A stretch of 64,000 nucleotides of DNA from Rhodobacterales bacterium. Its GTDB lineage: Bacteria; Pseudomonadota; Alphaproteobacteria; Rhodobacterales; Rhodobacteraceae. Positions 25,981 through 36,560 of this stretch are shown one piece after another. Every line of letters starts with the position of its first letter. The stretch's first letter is position 1. The translations under genes and the position numbers were made by a program. The stretch is taken from contig PDSA01000029.1 of NCBI GenBank assembly GCA_002748285.1, positions 119,109 to 183,108 on the forward strand, written 5' to 3'. The notes beneath the pieces were generated by a model. That model saw nothing but the letters and a program-made list of their open reading frames with translations. It was not told the DNA's origin and made no database searches.

Positions 25981-27921
25981 CTAATGCCCGGTTCTCAGCT
26001 CTTTGGACAAGGACAGTGGCGGAGTCTTGCCCGACAAACGCGCCCGGTAAATCGGCAGAGATTCCGAAACCCGCATCACATAATTGCGGGTTTCGCGAAA
26101 TGGGATGTGTTCGATCCAGTCGACCACATCCACCCCGGCTGATCTGGGGTCTCCAAACCGGCTGACCCACGAGCGCACACGGCTGGGGCCGGCATTGTAA
26201 CCCACCGAGATCAGAATCGGCGACGGGCCAAATTCATTGCGCAGATCGGCCAGATAGCGGCTGCCCAGCTGTGCATTATAGTGCCAGTCGCTCAGCAAAC
26301 GGGCCTTGTCATAGTCCAGCCCCAGATCCTCGGCCACGGACTTGGCGGTTTTGGGCATCAGCTGCATCAGCCCTTTTGCGCCAACGCCGCTTTGCACCAG
26401 AGGGTTAAACTCGCTCTCGCGGCGGGCGATGGCCAGCGCCAGTTCGGGCAGCACCGGCAGTTTTTCACGGGCCAGATCATGCAGCGGGTAGTAGGCACGA
26501 TGCAGAACCAGCTGTCGTTTGGCGCCTTGCTTGGCGATCATCAGTGCCAGATGCGGTTCGTCCAGAAAAAACGCCAGATCGGCCAGCTGCCCCAATTCGA
26601 CCCGGTTCAGGGTCTCGGCGACTTGCAGGAAAAACCGTTTTGATAAGGCGGATTGCCCGGATTGGTGCAGGATCAGTGCCGCATAAAGAACGCTTGAGGA
26701 CATGAAGCGGGCCTTGCGCCAATCTGGGAAAGTCTCGGACCCGGTGAGGGCCGCATCCATCGGCAAGCCCGCCCGCTCGGCGGCCAGCAAGCCATAAAAG
26801 CTGGTCTGATACTCGGCCCCATAGGCATAGGACGCGCGTGCCGACTCTGTATCATTCATCGCCTCATAAGCACGGCCCTCCCAATAGGCGGCGCGGCCCA
26901 GACTGATGGGCGTTTTCACCGCAACGCGAAAGCTATGGAAATGCGCCAGCGCGGCCTTTGGGTCTTGCAGATAGCGCAGTGCCAAATAGCCCGATAGCCA
27001 CTCAAGATCGGCATAATCGGACCCTTCGCCAAGATGGTGCGATGAGGCAATCCGATAGGCTAGGGCACCATCCCCGGCGCGCATCATCTGACGTGCCAAA
27101 GCGCGGCGCTGATTAGCCCAACGCAGCGGTTCTCCCAGGGTTTGGGCCGATTTGCTTTGCGCAAGCAACAGCGCGATGGCGCTTTCGGTGCGGCCTTTGC
27201 GCAGCCGCCACAGGAACCGCTCATAGGCAAGGCCGGGATCGGATTGCAGTTGCTCGGGAACAGCGGCAATCAGGCTGTCGACATTTTTCGCACTGCGGCG
27301 CAGAGCAATCCGGGCCTCGGCCAGTGCCTGCCAATCCGGCCCAACCAGATCAAACATCCGCTGTGCATCGGTGAACCGACCGCGCCAGAGCAGCATATCC
27401 AACCGCGCGGTGTGGTGCGGGGCCAGAAGCTCGGGGTATTTTGTGCTGTAGGCGGTAAATTCGGACTGGCTCAGCCCAAGCCTGCGCCACGCCAAAACGA
27501 TTTCGGCCGCCGCATCGCCGTTTTTGCCCATCGCGGCATAGGCTGCGGCCAGCCAAAACGCGCCGTTGCCGGTGCGAGGTCTTTGGTTTTCAAAATAAGC
27601 GATCACATCTGCGGTTGGGGTGTCTGCCGAAATTTTCGCTTCGCCCTTGCGGTGCATCAGGGGCAGACCGGGCCAATCGGGGTTGCGCGTTATAAAGGCG
27701 TGATATTCGCCCAGACTGCCGACCCCGGCCCGCAAACGGTGCCATTGCACAATGTCCTTAGCTACCTGGTTTTCGGTTTCAACCAGCTGAAGGGCATTTT
27801 GCCAGTTGCCCCTAGAGATTTCGGCAAATGCATCCGCCAGAGCATTGCGGGGCTGTTGCTCTTGCCCCGCCGCCAAACCGGCCCAGAGCAACAGGGGAAA
27901 TAGCAGGGATATGGCACGCAT
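25981..27921 (-). CDS. Soluble lytic murein transglycosylase (Slt-like)
   Basis: The enzyme cleaves peptidoglycan glycan strands to 1,6-anhydro products in the periplasm. About 646 residues: a signal peptide (RAISLLFPLLLWAGLAAG), a long alpha-helical repeat region with many Trp and Ala-rich helices, and a C-terminal SLT domain near residues 485-600 with the catalytic Glu in ALAIARRESEFNPLVQSGVGA followed by KGLMQLMPKTA and VGYNAGPSRVRSW. The start could be this ATG or the TTG three codons earlier; AAGGTGA precedes both. It converges on mlaC and diverges from dapA. Confidence 0.93.
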   Translation of the reverse strand: MRAISLLFPLLLWAGLAAGQEQQPRNALADAFAEISRGNWQNALQLVETENQVAKDIVQWHRLRAGVGSLGEYHAFITRNPDWPGLPLMHRKGEAKISADTPTADVIAYFENQRPRTGNGAFWLAAAYAAMGKNGDAAAEIVLAWRRLGLSQSEFTAYSTKYPELLAPHHTARLDMLLWRGRFTDAQRMFDLVGPDWQALAEARIALRRSAKNVDSLIAAVPEQLQSDPGLAYERFLWRLRKGRTESAIALLLAQSKSAQTLGEPLRWANQRRALARQMMRAGDGALAYRIASSHHLGEGSDYADLEWLSGYLALRYLQDPKAALAHFHSFRVAVKTPISLGRAAYWEGRAYEAMNDTESARASYAYGAEYQTSFYGLLAAERAGLPMDAALTGSETFPDWRKARFMSSSVLYAALILHQSGQSALSKRFFLQVAETLNRVELGQLADLAFFLDEPHLALMIAKQGAKRQLVLHRAYYPLHDLAREKLPVLPELALAIARRESEFNPLVQSGVGAKGLMQLMPKTAKSVAEDLGLDYDKARLLSDWHYNAQLGSRYLADLRNEFGPSPILISVGYNAGPSRVRSWVSRFGDPRSAGVDVVDWIEHIPFRETRNYVMRVSESLPIYRARLSGKTPPLSLSKELRTGH

Positions 27922-28090
27922 TGGGTTCAATTCACCTTCTGGTTTGTTATGATCCTATATCGTCGCATCACGCCGACCAAATAAGCGCAACACATCAGCT
28001 TGGCATTCCGCGCAACTGGCGCTAGTTTGCCGCTGCACAGGAAGGGGTGGTGAATCGCACCATCTCGACCAATATAAAAGGAGACGTGTC

Positions 28091-28966
28091 ATGTTCAAAG
28101 GTTCATTTACCGCATTGGTCACGCCATTCAAAAATGGCGCACTGGATATTGACGCGCTCAAACAGCTTGTCGAATGGCAGATCGCCGAGGGCAGCAATGG
28201 TCTGGTGCCGATGGGCACCACAGGCGAAAGCCCTACCGTCAGCCATGAAGAGCATGAACATGCCATTGAGGTCGTGGTCAAGGCCGCTGCGGGCCGGGTG
28301 CCGGTGATTGCCGGGGCGGGGTCGAACAACACCGCCGAATCCGCGCGTTACATGGCATTTGCCAAAAAGATCGGGGCCGATGCGGCGCTGGTGGTCACGC
28401 CTTATTATAACAAGCCCACTCAGGCCGGGCTGATTGCGCATTTCACCGCGCTGCATGAGGGCTGTGATCTGCCGATTTTCATCTACAACATCCCCGGGCG
28501 CTCGGCGGTGGATATGACACCGGAAACGATGGGCGAACTGGCTAAATTGCCCCGCATCATCGGCGTCAAGGACGCAACCGGAGATCTGGCACGCGTCAGT
28601 CAGCAGCGTCTGACCTGCGGCAAAGAATTCATCCAGATTTCCGGCGAGGACGCAACCGCGCATGGTTTTAACGCTCAAGGCGGGGTTGGTTGTATTTCCG
28701 TCACGGCCAATGTCGCCCCGCGCCTGTGTGCGCAGATGCAGGCGGCAACGCTGGCTGGGGATTTCGCCAAAGCGCTGGACATCCAAGACCGGCTGATGCC
28801 GCTGCATATCGCGATTTTCACCGAGCCGGGGCTGGTGGGGGCGAAATATGCGCTCTCGAAACTGGGCAAATGCAGCCCCGAAGTGCGGTCTCCGCTGGTT
28901 GAGCTGACCGATGCGACCAAGGCCAAAATTGACGCCGCCATGGCCCATGCCGGGTTGCTGGGTTAG
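28091..28966 (+). CDS. dapA: 4-hydroxy-tetrahydrodipicolinate synthase DapA
   Basis: DapA condenses pyruvate with aspartate semialdehyde in the lysine and diaminopimelate pathway. The 291-residue enzyme has [18 protein letters not shown], the [14 protein letters not shown] segment with active-site Thr residues, [10 protein letters not shown], the tyrosine in [13 protein letters not shown] and the Schiff-base Lys in [18 protein letters not shown] lies 7 bases before the ATG. It stands alone between the divergent transglycosylase gene and a UPF0314 gene. Confidence 0.97.
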   Translation: MFKGSFTALVTPFKNGALDIDALKQLVEWQIAEGSNGLVPMGTTGESPTVSHEEHEHAIEVVVKAAAGRVPVIAGAGSNNTAESARYMAFAKKIGADAALVVTPYYNKPTQAGLIAHFTALHEGCDLPIFIYNIPGRSAVDMTPETMGELAKLPRIIGVKDATGDLARVSQQRLTCGKEFIQISGEDATAHGFNAQGGVGCISVTANVAPRLCAQMQAATLAGDFAKALDIQDRLMPLHIAIFTEPGLVGAKYALSKLGKCSPEVRSPLVELTDATKAKIDAAMAHAGLLG

Positions 28967-29030
28967 GGGCAAAACTCGCCTTGGCGGGGGCTGAATTCTT
29001 AGCTGGACAGAAAACCCCGGCTGTGATTCT

Positions 29031-29606
29031 ATGCGCCGCATGAACACCACCACGCGCAATCTGCCCTATCTTGTGACCGCCATAATTTCGCTTGCGATGA
29101 TTGTCGCGCTGTTGCTGATGGGGCGGGTTCCGATCTGTGAATGCGGCACGGTCAAATTGTGGTATTTCGAGCTGATGACCTCGGAAGGCTCGCAGCATTT
29201 GATTGATTGGTATACCCCGTCGCATCTGCTGCATGGGATCATCTTTTACGCCCTTTTGTGGCTGTTCGCCCGGCACATGCCGATAGGCTGGCGGCTGGCG
29301 ATTGCCACGCTGATCGAAGCCCTTTGGGAAGTGGTCGAAAACACCCCGGCGATCATTGAGCGCTATCGTGAGGTCACAATTGCGCTGGATTATTACGGTG
29401 ATAGTGTGGTCAACTCGGCAGCGGACCTGCTGGCGATGCTGATCGGGTTCTGGCTGGCTCGGCGGTTGCCGGTCTGGGCCAGCGTTGCGGTGGTGGTTGG
29501 GTTCGAAGTTTTGACGACGGTGCTGATCCGCGATGGGCTGGCGCTGAACATTATCATGCTGGTTGCGCCGTTCCAGACAATTCTGGACTGGCAATCAGCG
29601 CTATAA
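29031..29606 (+). CDS. UPF0314 (DUF2585) integral membrane protein
   Basis: This is a 191-residue alphaproteobacterial membrane protein of unknown function. Family features are GRVPICECGTVKLWYFE, SEGSQHLIDWYTPSHLLHGI and ALWEVVENTPAIIERYRE, with about five hydrophobic helices between and around them. Its conserved polar residues (Cys pair, His, Glu, Asp) lie next to helices, suggesting an enzymatic or binding site in the membrane, which is inference. It precedes the thiolase gene by 13 bases and may be co-transcribed with it. Confidence 0.88.
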   Translation: MRRMNTTTRNLPYLVTAIISLAMIVALLLMGRVPICECGTVKLWYFELMTSEGSQHLIDWYTPSHLLHGIIFYALLWLFARHMPIGWRLAIATLIEALWEVVENTPAIIERYREVTIALDYYGDSVVNSAADLLAMLIGFWLARRLPVWASVAVVVGFEVLTTVLIRDGLALNIIMLVAPFQTILDWQSAL

Positions 29607-29619
29607 CCAAGGTGATGAA

Positions 29620-30663
29620 ATGGATATCGTAATTCTGGGCGCAGCACGCACGGCGATTGGCACATTCGGGGGGGCTCTGGCGGGGGTGACTCCAGCTGAA
29701 TTAGGCACTGTTGTTGCCAAATCAGCGATGGAACGCGCCGCCATCAGCCCCGAGAAAATCGGCCATGTGGTGTTTGGCAATGTGATCAACACCTGGGCGC
29801 AGGATATGTATTTGTCCCGCGTTGCGGCGATGGGGGCCGGCGTGCCCGAAACCACTCCGGCGATGAATGTCAATCGGCTGTGTGGCTCGGGCGCACAGGC
29901 GGTTGTGTCGGCGACACAGTCTCTAATGCTGGGGGATTGCGACTTTGCGCTGGCCGGAGGCGCCGAATCCATGAGCCGCGCGCCTTATATCGTGCCTCAG
30001 GCGCGTTGGGGTCAGAAAATGGGCGATGTGTCGGTGCAGGACATGCTGCTGGGCACGCTGAACTGCCCGTTCAACGCGGTGCATATGGGGATCACGGCGG
30101 AAAATGTGGCCGCAGAATACGGGATCAGCCGGCAGGATCAGGATGACTTTGCCCTGCAAAGCCAGGAACGGACGGCACATGCGATCAAAGAGGGTTATTT
30201 CGCCGACCAGATCACTCCGGTTGCTGTGAAAAAGCGCCGTGAGCTGGTGGATTTTGACCGTGACGAACACCCCAAAGACACCACCGCCGAAGCGCTGGCC
30301 GGGTTGCGTCCGGCCTTTAAAAAGGATGGCAGCGTGACGGCGGGGAATGCTTCGGGCATCAATGACGGTGCCGCTGCGCTGGTGCTGGCCCGTGCTGAGG
30401 CCGCCGAAAAGGCCGGATTAGTGCCGCTTGCGCGGATCACCGGCTATGCCCATGCCGGCGTTGCCCCGGATGTGATGGGGATTGGTCCGATCCCGGCGGT
30501 GCGGGCTTTGCTTGAGAAAACCGGCCTGAAGGTGGATGATTTCGACGTGATCGAGTCAAACGAAGCCTTTGCCGCCCAAGCGCTGGCGGTCAATCAGGCC
30601 GGGATGATCACCATGTGCATTGGCGGCGGGCAAGGGATTGCTGTGTCGATTGAGCGGCTCTAA
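29620..30663 (+). CDS. Acetyl-CoA acetyltransferase-like thiolase missing its catalytic His motif
   Basis: Thiolases condense two acetyl-CoA or cleave acetoacetyl-CoA. The N-terminal and middle parts are canonical: [20 protein letters not shown], the nucleophilic Cys in [35 protein letters not shown] and [18 protein letters not shown]. The sequence then jumps to [20 protein letters not shown]. In complete thiolases about 44 residues lie between these blocks, including the GHPxGxTG motif with the catalytic His. The second Cys block (CIGGGQG) is kept. At 347 residues against about 391, the frame is intact but the product should be inactive. It could be a real deletion or an assembly gap. Confidence 0.85.
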   Translation: MDIVILGAARTAIGTFGGALAGVTPAELGTVVAKSAMERAAISPEKIGHVVFGNVINTWAQDMYLSRVAAMGAGVPETTPAMNVNRLCGSGAQAVVSATQSLMLGDCDFALAGGAESMSRAPYIVPQARWGQKMGDVSVQDMLLGTLNCPFNAVHMGITAENVAAEYGISRQDQDDFALQSQERTAHAIKEGYFADQITPVAVKKRRELVDFDRDEHPKDTTAEALAGLRPAFKKDGSVTAGNASGINDGAAALVLARAEAAEKAGLVPLARITGYAHAGVAPDVMGIGPIPAVRALLEKTGLKVDDFDVIESNEAFAAQALAVNQAGMITMCIGGGQGIAVSIERL

Positions 30664-31067
30664 GGGTTCGATTTAACAGAATTGATTGTTGTCGGGCTCT
30701 TGCTGGCGTCTTTGTCGTGCGCCTGATAGGGCTGCGCAAGGCCCGGCGGCGGGGCTGGTCTGGGGCGCACATCAAACGCCAGACCAGCGCAGAGGTCTCG
30801 TTATCTTTGGAATGCGGACCGTGATTTATCGCAAAAGCACACCGGCGAAAACAAGGCGATTATGTAAGAAATGCTGTCATTTTATCCGGTGCCTTGAAAT
30901 TTACGGTTTTATCCACTAGAAGGGCGAGCCCGGCTGAATTTCTGGAAACCCTTGAAATTTACCGAATGATCAAAATTTTATAGAGCGGTGGAGAGTCCAA
31001 ACCCTGCCGCCGCTCTGTCCTGCCAACCTGGCCTGTATCCTGTCATGCGGCCATAATGTGAAAAGGT
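30664..31067. other. Intergenic region between the thiolase and glutamate synthase genes
   Basis: No convincing gene was found in this 404-bp gap. A short frame reading VFVVRLIGLRKARRRGWSGA, preceded out of frame by a hydrophobic LIVVGLLLAS stretch, may be the relic of a small membrane protein. Near the 3' side the 13-mer CCTTGAAATTTAC occurs at 30892-30904 and 30950-30962. The second copy overlaps a promoter-like TTGAAA-N18-TTTTAT placed about 87 bases before the glutamate synthase start. Confidence 0.4.
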
Positions 31068-34000
31068 GTGCAACCCGTGCGGAAGCAAAACACAACCAGC
31101 CTCTATGATCCTTTACTTGAACACAGCGCTTGTGGCGTCGGGTTTCTGACCCGTAAAGACAGCAAACAAACCCACGAACTGTTGGAAAAGGGTCACGAGG
31201 CATTGTGTGCGGTGCCCCATCGTGGCGGCATGTCTGCCGAAGGTGTGGGTGACGGGGCCGGTGTGTCTGTGGATCTGTCGCTGCGGTTTTTCAGCAAGCT
31301 GACGGGTCATGATCTGAAGGCCGGGGCTTTTGGGGTGGGCAATTTCTTTTTGCCCGATGATGCGGATCAGTATGAGGCTGCGGATGCTCTGATCGAGGGC
31401 TGCTTCGACAAGGCCGGGCTGAGGGTGCTGTTGCGCCGCGATGTGCCGGTTGACAATGAGCAGATTGGCGCGCGTGCCGTCAAATGGCAGCTTCCGATCC
31501 GTCAATGGGTTTTTGAGGCCAAAGACGGCACCAAGGGCGCGGCGCTGGATAAGCTGATCCACCATACCTTGCTGGATATCGAGGCCGTGGCCTACACCAC
31601 CCCGGCGCTGTCTGGGCTTTACCCGTTGTCGCTGTCGGCGCATATGCAGGTGCTGAAGGGGCGGCTGAATTCATGGGAGATTGTGCCTTATTTCCGGGAT
31701 CTGAACGACCCGGATCATCAGGTGCATACCATGTATTTCCACACCCGTTTTTCCACCAACACCGATCCGCACCCGACCATGGCGCAGCCCTTCCGGCTGA
31801 TGGCGCATAATGGCGAGCTGAACACGGATAAGAAAAACCGCCTGTCCGAAGCCGCCGTGGCCATGGCCAAGAGCAGCGATATCATCCGGCCCAAGGGGCA
31901 ATCCGACAGTTGCCGGCTGGACCAGACCCTGAATGCCCGGGTTTATCAAGATGACCTTGATCTGGTGACGGCTGTGGTGTCGATGATGCCCCCGGCTTGG
32001 GAAAATGACAGCAGCCTGTCTCCGGAAGTGCGGGCGATGTTTGAGTATTTCTCGCTGTATGAAGAAAAGAATGACGGCCCGGCGGCGGTGATTTTTGGCG
32101 ATGGCACGGTGATTGGCGCACGTCTGGACCGTCTGGGCCTGCGCCCGTTGCGCAGCACTGAAACCGATACCTATCTGTCGGTGATGTCCGAGGCTGGGCA
32201 GATTTACTTCCCGCCCGAAAGCGTCATTCGGCGGGGCCGGATCGAAGCGGGCGGGATGCTGTATTTCGACCATTCTCAGGGTCGGATCTTTGAGACCCAT
32301 GAGGCGTTAGAGATGATGGCCGCGCGACGGGATTACAAGGCGCTGCTCAAGACGGCTCAGGTCAATATCGACGATCTGCCTGATGCCGAACAGGATGCAG
32401 CTGCCGCTGCCAGCCGCTATGAGGGCGATTTGCAGCGCGCTGCCCGCTATGTCGGCTATACCCACAATCAGGAAAGCTTCCGGTTTTTGATGGACCCGAT
32501 GCTGGATACGGGGATGGAGAAGGTCTCGGCCATGGGCTATGGCAACGCGATCAATGCGCTGTCGGATACTGAAGGCGGGGTGGCCAAGTATTTTGCCCAG
32601 CGTTTTGCGCAGGTGACGAACCCGCCGCTGGATTCGATCCGTGAATCTGAAGGGATGACTCTGCGGGTGGCGTTGGGTGAAAAACCGCATGGTGGCCCGA
32701 CCGGGTCGCCGCAGATCGTTGTGAATTCACCGATCCTGAAAATGACGGAAATTCTGCGCATCAAGGCCCAGGACAAGACCCCATGGGCGCGGTTTGACAT
32801 GCTCTATAGCCCGATCTTTGACGATCCCAAGGCCAATGAAAAAGCGCTGACCGATGCGATTGACGCGCTGGGCAATCAGGTGGCTGATTTTGCCCGCGAA
32901 ACCGGCGGTATCGCCATTGTCACGGATCGGCATATCAGCCGCTCGAAGGCGGCGATTCCGATGATTTTGGCGGTTTCGGCCATCAACCAGCGCCTGATCG
33001 AAGAGGGCTTGCGTCTGCGGGCCTCGCTGGTGATCGAAAGTGGTCAGATTTCGTCGGCGCATCACATCGCCTGTGCGCTGGGCTTTGGTGGTTCGGCGGT
33101 TTACCCGCTGGGTGTGCGGATGCGGGCCGAGGAAAAATACGGTGATCAGGCGGTCAAGGCCTATGCTAAATTCACCAAGGCGGCGGAAAAATCGCTGATG
33201 AAAACCATGGGTAAGGTGGGCCTCTGCACGGTGGAAAGCTATTCGGGCGGCGAATTTTTCGAGCCGAGCTTTCTGGATACCGATGATCCGGTGTTCAAAA
33301 AATACTTTCCCAATATGAAAACGCCGGTGGGTGGGGTGCAGTTTGACACCATCGCTCAGTCGGTGGCCGATTGGCACAAACGCGCGCTTGAGGTTCAGGG
33401 CGATGACGACGTGCCCATGCTGGGCCTGTTCAAGGAACGCGCCGGCGGGGCGGGGCATTCTTATGGTCTGACGGCGGTGCGTGGTTTTGTCGATATGACG
33501 GAAGAGCAGCTCGAATATGCCGATCCAGAGGCGGATCAGGATACTGACCCGTTCCGTATGCTGACTCTGGGCCAGATGAATGATGCGTTTGGCATTGATG
33601 ATGCGGGTTATGTCAATACCAGCTTTGAAAAGCTGAGTGATGACAAGATCAACAATTTCAAGATCACCCCCGGATACCGCGCCTTTAGCCGGATGATGGC
33701 CAAGGAACGCCATGCCCGCCCGGCGGCGTTGCGCGATGTTCTGGCGTTTCCGGCCGATATTTCCAAGCTGACCAAAGTCGCGGACATCAAGCGCGAGATG
33801 ATGCTGTTCAACCGCGCCGGCAACCGTGATTTCATGATCCGCGGCATTCATTGTGAAACCATTTCTGAGGGCGAGTTCAAGATTACTCTGACCGGCCCGA
33901 ATGCCGGGGATATTGCCCGTCTGGATGCGGTTTCACAGACTTTGGTCGAGCGGTTCCGCGGTGACATTACCGGCCATTGGCTGGAGGGCGGTGCGCTGTT

Positions 34001-36560
34001 TGTGCAGGCCAAGGGGTCTGCCGATGATTACCTGTCGCGTATCATTCCTTGCGCTGATCCGGTGCCGCTGTCCGAAGTGCAACCGGCCTGTGAAATTACC
34101 GCCCGGCTGGCCTCGGGTGCGATGAGCCACGGCGCTCTGGTCGCCACCGCGCATGAGATGGTCGCCCATGGCACCAATATGGCCGGTGGTTTGTCTAACT
34201 CTGGCGAAGGCGGCGAGAATATCCGCCGGTTCGGCACTATTCGGGCCTCAAAGATCAAACAGTTCGCTTCGGGCCGGTTCGGGGTTTGGGCCGGTTATCT
34301 GGCGGACCCGAATCTCGAACAGATCGAGATCAAGATCGGCCAAGGTGCCAAGCCCGGCGAGGGCGGCCAGCTGCCCGCGCCCAAGGTCACGGTTGAAATC
34401 GCCGCGGCACGGGGCGGCACGCCGGGGGTTGAGCTGATCTCGCCCCCGCCGCATCACGATACCTATTCGATCGAAGATCTGGCGCAGCTGATCCACGATG
34501 CTAAGGCCGCGCGGGTCAAGGTTGTGGTCAAGTTGGTCAGCTCGGAAGGGATCGGCACCATCGCCGTTGGTGTGGCCAAGGCCGGGGCCGATGTGATCAA
34601 TGTCGCGGGGAATACCGGCGGCACCGGGGCGGCTTCGGTGACGTCTTTGAAATACACCGGCCGCGCGGCCGAGCTGGGCATTGCCGAAGTGCATCAGGCG
34701 CTGTGTGCCAATGGTCTGCGGGCCAAGGTGGTGCTGCGCGGTTCGGGCGCGATGCAGACGGGTTCGGACGTGGTCAAGGCATCGCTGATGGGGGCCGATA
34801 GTTTCGAATTTGGCACCACCGCATTGATGATGCTGAAATGCGTCATGGCGAAAAACTGCAACATCAAATGCCCGGCGGGGCTGACCACCAACCCCGAGGT
34901 GTTTGATGGCGATCCGCGCGCGTTGGCGCAATATCTGCTGAACCTGTCGCATGAGGTGCGGGAAATTCTGGCGCGTCTGGGCCTGCGCAGTCTGGACGAG
35001 GCCCGTGGCCGCGCCGATCTGCTGCATCTACTGGATCACCCGGCTTCGGTGGGGCAGTTGAACATGCGCCAGATGCTGACCAATGTGCCCGAGGTCAAGG
35101 TGGATGGTCCGATCTATCTGGAGCGTCAGTTCGGCTTTGATGATGCCTTGATCGAGCAGGTGAAAGCCGCGCTGATTGAGGAAAAACGCACCACGATCCG
35201 CATTGAGGATAACCGCAGCCTGAACAACCGTGATAAAACGGTCGGTGGGCAGCTTTCGCTGGACATTGAGCGGATGCTGAATTACGAACTGCCGGATGCT
35301 GAACAACTGCCTGCGGTGATGGTTGACACGCAGGACCGCCGCTTTTTCGCGCCGCGTTCGATCACGGTTGTGACCGATGGATCAGCCGGGCAGAGCTTTG
35401 GCGCGTGGTGCAATGACGGCATGGTGATGGAGCATACCGGCACCTGTAACGATGGCGTCGGCAAGGGGGCTTCGGGCGGTGAGATCATCGTCAAATCACC
35501 CAAAGGCGGCGGCCGTGGCCCCGGTGAAAACGTGCTGATCGGCAACTTTGCCCTGTTCGGGGCCACCGGTGGGCGCACCTTTATCGAAGGGCAGGCCGGG
35601 GATCGTTTTGCGGTGCGGAACTCTGGCGCCACTGTGGTGGTCGAAGGGGTTGGCGATTTCTGCGCTGAATACATGACCAATGGCGCGGTGCTGAATATCG
35701 GCAGCTTTGCCAAGGGATTTGGCAACGGGATGTCTGGGGGCTTTGCCTATCAGTATGATCCCGAAGGCCAGCTGGAACATGCCATTGCCAAGGATTCGGT
35801 GCTGATCGGGTCGTTGGATGACGACAGCGATCACGCCCAGCTGCACGCCGATGCGGTTTATCAGATGCTGACCTGGCATGTTGAGGCCACGCAGTCCGAA
35901 AAAGCCACCCGTCTGTTGAAAAACTGGGAACAAGAGCGCAAGCATTTCGCCTATGTCATGCCGCGTGCCTTGTTGCAGTATCAGGATGCTGATGCCATTC
36001 TGGCCGCCAAACCGCGCAAGGATTTGGTCGAGGAACTGGCCACGGCGCTGTCCAACCACCAGATTACCAGGCTGAAAAAGGCCTGGAAAGACGGGGTGCC
36101 GGTGCAGCATGGGCTGGTGCCCAACATGGGTGAAACCGATACCGAGGATATGTATAGGCTGCTCAACAGCTGGACGGTGCTGGAAACGGCGCAGCGCATT
36201 GCCGCCAAACGGATCGGGGCCGATTCCAAAGACCCTCGGGTGCAGAAAACCGCCCGCAATCTGGTGCTGACCGAAGATTTTGCCCTGATGAACCAGCTTG
36301 CCAAATACGCCCGCGAGGCGGTTTCCGGCTATGATGATGCAGGGGTGGCGGCGCTGGTGGCCAGCAAGCGTTTGGGCGATTTCAAGCGCTCGCTGAACCT
36401 GCGCAACATCTTGTCGATGGACAGCCCCGGAACTTATGGCTGGATCCTCTATCAAAGTCGCAAAAACCGCGAGCATCTGGGCCACATCCCCAGCTTTGAA
36501 GAGCTGTTCGCCAAAAGCGCCCTTCCCGATATTGCAGCTGCTCAAAGGAAAGCGTCATGA
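31068..36560 (+). CDS. gltB: Long-form glutamate synthase large subunit
   Basis: It should make two glutamates from glutamine and 2-oxoglutarate. Domains in order: class II glutaminase with the nucleophile Cys22 in LEHSACGVGF and PHRGGMSAEGVGDGAG; central domain to about residue 800; FMN domain near 1080-1330 (GAKPGEGGQLPAPKV, ISPPPHHDTYSIEDLAQLI, GNTGGTGAAS); GXGXG domain near 1400-1560 (GVGKGASGGEIIVKSPKGGG); and an extra ~180-residue C-terminal helical tail. At 1830 residues it is about 300 longer than the usual GltB. The Fe-S cysteines are 1258, 1264 and 1268 (C-x5-C-x3-C), one residue tighter than the classic C-x5-C-x4-C. The GTG start follows AAAAGG closely; a GTG three codons on is possible. 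It is coupled by ATGA to a CysJ-like flavoprotein rather than gltD. Confidence 0.88.
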   Translation: MQPVRKQNTTSLYDPLLEHSACGVGFLTRKDSKQTHELLEKGHEALCAVPHRGGMSAEGVGDGAGVSVDLSLRFFSKLTGHDLKAGAFGVGNFFLPDDADQYEAADALIEGCFDKAGLRVLLRRDVPVDNEQIGARAVKWQLPIRQWVFEAKDGTKGAALDKLIHHTLLDIEAVAYTTPALSGLYPLSLSAHMQVLKGRLNSWEIVPYFRDLNDPDHQVHTMYFHTRFSTNTDPHPTMAQPFRLMAHNGELNTDKKNRLSEAAVAMAKSSDIIRPKGQSDSCRLDQTLNARVYQDDLDLVTAVVSMMPPAWENDSSLSPEVRAMFEYFSLYEEKNDGPAAVIFGDGTVIGARLDRLGLRPLRSTETDTYLSVMSEAGQIYFPPESVIRRGRIEAGGMLYFDHSQGRIFETHEALEMMAARRDYKALLKTAQVNIDDLPDAEQDAAAAASRYEGDLQRAARYVGYTHNQESFRFLMDPMLDTGMEKVSAMGYGNAINALSDTEGGVAKYFAQRFAQVTNPPLDSIRESEGMTLRVALGEKPHGGPTGSPQIVVNSPILKMTEILRIKAQDKTPWARFDMLYSPIFDDPKANEKALTDAIDALGNQVADFARETGGIAIVTDRHISRSKAAIPMILAVSAINQRLIEEGLRLRASLVIESGQISSAHHIACALGFGGSAVYPLGVRMRAEEKYGDQAVKAYAKFTKAAEKSLMKTMGKVGLCTVESYSGGEFFEPSFLDTDDPVFKKYFPNMKTPVGGVQFDTIAQSVADWHKRALEVQGDDDVPMLGLFKERAGGAGHSYGLTAVRGFVDMTEEQLEYADPEADQDTDPFRMLTLGQMNDAFGIDDAGYVNTSFEKLSDDKINNFKITPGYRAFSRMMAKERHARPAALRDVLAFPADISKLTKVADIKREMMLFNRAGNRDFMIRGIHCETISEGEFKITLTGPNAGDIARLDAVSQTLVERFRGDITGHWLEGGALFVQAKGSADDYLSRIIPCADPVPLSEVQPACEITARLASGAMSHGALVATAHEMVAHGTNMAGGLSNSGEGGENIRRFGTIRASKIKQFASGRFGVWAGYLADPNLEQIEIKIGQGAKPGEGGQLPAPKVTVEIAAARGGTPGVELISPPPHHDTYSIEDLAQLIHDAKAARVKVVVKLVSSEGIGTIAVGVAKAGADVINVAGNTGGTGAASVTSLKYTGRAAELGIAEVHQALCANGLRAKVVLRGSGAMQTGSDVVKASLMGADSFEFGTTALMMLKCVMAKNCNIKCPAGLTTNPEVFDGDPRALAQYLLNLSHEVREILARLGLRSLDEARGRADLLHLLDHPASVGQLNMRQMLTNVPEVKVDGPIYLERQFGFDDALIEQVKAALIEEKRTTIRIEDNRSLNNRDKTVGGQLSLDIERMLNYELPDAEQLPAVMVDTQDRRFFAPRSITVVTDGSAGQSFGAWCNDGMVMEHTGTCNDGVGKGASGGEIIVKSPKGGGRGPGENVLIGNFALFGATGGRTFIEGQAGDRFAVRNSGATVVVEGVGDFCAEYMTNGAVLNIGSFAKGFGNGMSGGFAYQYDPEGQLEHAIAKDSVLIGSLDDDSDHAQLHADAVYQMLTWHVEATQSEKATRLLKNWEQERKHFAYVMPRALLQYQDADAILAAKPRKDLVEELATALSNHQITRLKKAWKDGVPVQHGLVPNMGETDTEDMYRLLNSWTVLETAQRIAAKRIGADSKDPRVQKTARNLVLTEDFALMNQLAKYAREAVSGYDDAGVAALVASKRLGDFKRSLNLRNILSMDSPGTYGWILYQSRKNREHLGHIPSFEELFAKSALPDIAAAQRKAS

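Noticed and set aside
30686-30919. 77-codon ORF before the glutamate synthase gene
   Set aside because: Cys/Arg-rich, no ribosome site; overlaps another frame that looks more protein-like but is also broken.
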